From Chitinophaga rhizophila (GTDB lineage: Bacteria > Bacteroidota > Bacteroidia > Chitinophagales > Chitinophagaceae): DNA of 64,000 nt. Of this stretch, positions 63,201 to 64,000 are shown one piece after another. Under the pieces are notes generated by a model. That model worked only from the letters and a program-made list of their open reading frames with translations, had not been told where the DNA came from and did not search any database. Each line of letters begins with the position of its first letter. The stretch's first letter is position 1. Position numbers and translations under genes: made by a program. Where the stretch lies: the NCBI RefSeq assembly GCF_019492185.1, contig NZ_JAICCF010000003.1:620001-684000 (forward strand), in the 5' to 3' direction.

Positions 63201-64000
63201 AACAGCAATGGAAAGTGAATGAAGGTAACCATATCCATATCATTGATGGTGGTCCGGATACTGCTCAGATGAAATTGTCTTACCAGGATCAATCTATTGA
63301 AATACAGACACTGAGAGATAGTACCAAAGGTAAATTGCCTCCGCTGAAAGCTACTATAAAAGACTTTAAATTATCAACAATCACAGCACTGCTTTCTGCA
63401 GATACATTACTAGCGAACGGTACCTTGAATGCAGAAGCACTGGCACGTAATCTTGATCAGTCTCCGCTGATTAACAGCCAGGTAAAAATAGATTCGCTTG
63501 TATTCCGTGGTACCTCTGTTGGTACACTGGATGCAAATGTAGAAACACCTCAGCCAGGACAGTATAAGCTGGCCGCTAACCTGACCGGTAACCAGAATGA
63601 TGTGAAGGTGGACGGTACCTACGATTCTACTATCAACGCTACTGTCAATATCAATAACCTGAACATGGCTTCTATTGAGGCCTTTACCTTCGGGAATGTA
63701 GACCGGATGCACGGTAGTGCAGATGGTAGGTTTACAATAACCGGTACTGCCGCTAACCCTAAAATATTGGGTAACCTTCACTTTAACAATGCAGGTGGTA
63801 CAATTACTTACGTTGGTACGCCATTAACGCTGCCTGATGAGACAATCTCTCTGGACGAAAGAGGCCTTGGCTTCAACCAGTTTGTTATCGCAGATAGTCT
63901 CGGTAATGAGATGGTTGTGAATGGACGTGTAAATACCCGTGACTTCACTAATTACAACTTCAACCTCACTGTTAACTCTGACAATTTCATGGTGCTGGGT
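60293..64000 (+). CDS. TamB/AsmA-like translocation-assembly protein, 3' end missing
   Basis: Open from a GTG at 60293 to the window edge, 1236 codons without a stop; an in-frame TAA at 60275 lies just upstream and no ATG is nearer. A single N-terminal membrane anchor (about residues 18-40: WRWLLWALVVLLILPVMAVLLLQ) is followed by a long periplasmic beta-rich region: LKKKLHTQVKIGYLRMRGWQYLELRDVYV is the AsmA/TamB-type opening, with a Pro/Ala linker near 228-240, and the last part (GNLHFNNAGGTITYVGTPLTLPDETISLDERGLGF, split by position) is typical of DUF490. Such proteins bridge the envelope and aid outer-membrane protein insertion or lipid transport. Further codons lie outside the window. Confidence 0.85.
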   Translation, partial: MTDQSTNEEKHHGRPWWRWLLWALVVLLILPVMAVLLLQLHPVQDFIRRQGEQYLKKKLHTQVKIGYLRMRGWQYLELRDVYVADTSSKALLYSESLKVRYNLLAFLNNELQVNGLDWDSVLVNVYRNQGDSTFNYQFIQDAFVSKDTIPDTLSAETGTTLQFNIKDVNLSKLRLRFADAEGGMNAVLYLQSLHIDPDDLLLDEGLYAFRGIEVNGLKGLYTQAYRPKAVTAAPPPPVPADTAGTPFHLLLKKLQIKNSSFLYADEASGLSTVWRIGNLQLLNSSIDMDSTLVQLDGLQLGNTAGVFTLSAAKDTSAPLPTDSTAPNTWKVLATKAEMEHVDFKFDNNTAPAPRGAGSDPDYNHLFLYNFNTAVSNIIYQPDTIKAVLKKLEVREKSGFAVKQGRFDVLFTPQSLALQNLLLQTNKTVLRKEIAVTVPSWATMADNLDLLQLKANIDSSHISLGEWLPFVPDSRKNPSMKPLWDKEIDITTVLKGSLGKLIIETLRVADNKGNRIRTNGEIAHAADPEKVAANLPDIYIESGNKPLRSWLPPGTMPDTPRLPEHLVITGNLLGGMQDLKTQLQLTSSSANAKLAAHLVNITDSIRARYDVNLSSFKVHPGVLMYDTSMGWISGRASAAGQGYTFPGMIARAAVYLDAATYNGYTYRGVKVNGDIDKQQLHAEGESTDTSVTMAFDVNAVLNDTSISSLQANLKMDKADLYTTNWYSQPMMLKGNLAADFASLDPKRLEGKAFLDGWQVATNGQVFPIDTVALTASYQDQQYLSLTGPFGYINANGQIDYTKVGGAFGQLINKPLQPYDSAKLVKLPAGQILQWNAAISWPRSLKNMLPYLRMEQPLIITGRLNSDSSLVALNASLLKLTYDSIRVDSVNITAQIQDTSLEAMVDIAKLYHPVAPLNHTQIKAGAEAGKVEWDLLLDDIKRNPKYKLGGYVTFLPANAMDLALKTDLLLNKQQWKVNEGNHIHIIDGGPDTAQMKLSYQDQSIEIQTLRDSTKGKLPPLKATIKDFKLSTITALLSADTLLANGTLNAEALARNLDQSPLINSQVKIDSLVFRGTSVGTLDANVETPQPGQYKLAANLTGNQNDVKVDGTYDSTINATVNINNLNMASIEAFTFGNVDRMHGSADGRFTITGTAANPKILGNLHFNNAGGTITYVGTPLTLPDETISLDERGLGFNQFVIADSLGNEMVVNGRVNTRDFTNYNFNLTVNSDNFMVLG

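Noticed and set aside
1-64000. tRNA, rRNA, insertion sequences, integrases, prophage genes
   Set aside because: None of their characteristic sequences or proteins was found on either strand.

Overview
The window looks like a chromosomal segment of a Bacteroidota bacterium, most probably a member of the Chitinophagaceae such as Chitinophaga. The grounds are: many genes are preceded by the Bacteroidota -7 promoter element TAnnTTTG rather than by sigma-70 boxes; Shine-Dalgarno sequences are mostly absent; and the gene content is typical (futalosine-pathway MqnC, a GLPGLI-family protein next to an outer-membrane beta-barrel receptor, PafA-type phosphatase, GHL10-type secreted hydrolase, a PNGase F-like enzyme, paired M16 peptidases). 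Base composition is moderate and even, apart from an AT-rich gene at 16261-16872. I saw no rRNA, tRNA, CRISPR array, insertion sequence or prophage.

Layout. 0-9 kb: hemN, an LpxD-like acyltransferase, a secreted protein, an oppositely oriented epimerase/3-hydroxyacyl-CoA dehydrogenase pair, pheS, and a sensor kinase/response regulator pair. 9-17 kb: a GLPGLI protein with a beta-barrel receptor, a Tat-exported TIM-barrel protein, a GNAT enzyme, a lipoprotein, then about 700 bp of non-coding DNA rich in hairpins and repeats, followed by an isolated AT-rich gene resembling phage MuF C-terminal nuclease domains. 17-27 kb: mqnC, two tandem retropepsin-like proteases, an active/inactive M16 pair, an LprI-like protein, a YitT transporter with an arginase-fold protein, a 42-residue lipoprotein and a MurG-like glycosyltransferase. 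27.8-29.4 kb: a tripartite hipB-hipS-hipT toxin-antitoxin operon preceded by three operator palindromes exactly 40 bp apart. 29-46 kb: polA, GNAT, C1 aminopeptidase, PL3 pectate lyase, YciO, MtgA, PnuC with a NadR-like kinase, PNGase F-like enzyme, Nfu, GHL10 hydrolase and PafA phosphatase. 45-51 kb: a glycerol 3-phosphate regulon, glpD-glpK-glpF and a GlpQ-like lipoprotein, divergent from a GlpR-like DeoR regulator. 52-58 kb: gltB-gltD. 58-64 kb: two paralogous 195-residue secreted proteins, another secreted protein, and the start of a TamB-like giant protein that runs off the end.

How genes work together. GlpQ frees glycerol 3-phosphate from phosphodiesters, GlpF and GlpK bring in and phosphorylate glycerol, GlpD oxidises the product, and the DeoR protein probably represses them. 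PnuC and the NadR-like kinase form a nicotinamide riboside salvage pair. GltBD carries out ammonium assimilation. PL3, PNGase F-like, GHL10 and PafA enzymes fit a bacterium that feeds on plant or glycoprotein polymers.

The points most worth following up are the HipBST-like operon with its phased operators, the lone nuclease-like gene in its hairpin-rich setting, a set of housekeeping genes whose -7 box lies only 4-6 nt from the start codon (leaderless mRNAs), and a GACGAAC triplet repeat with 11-bp period upstream of gltB. All functional calls come from reading motifs by eye; no database search was run.
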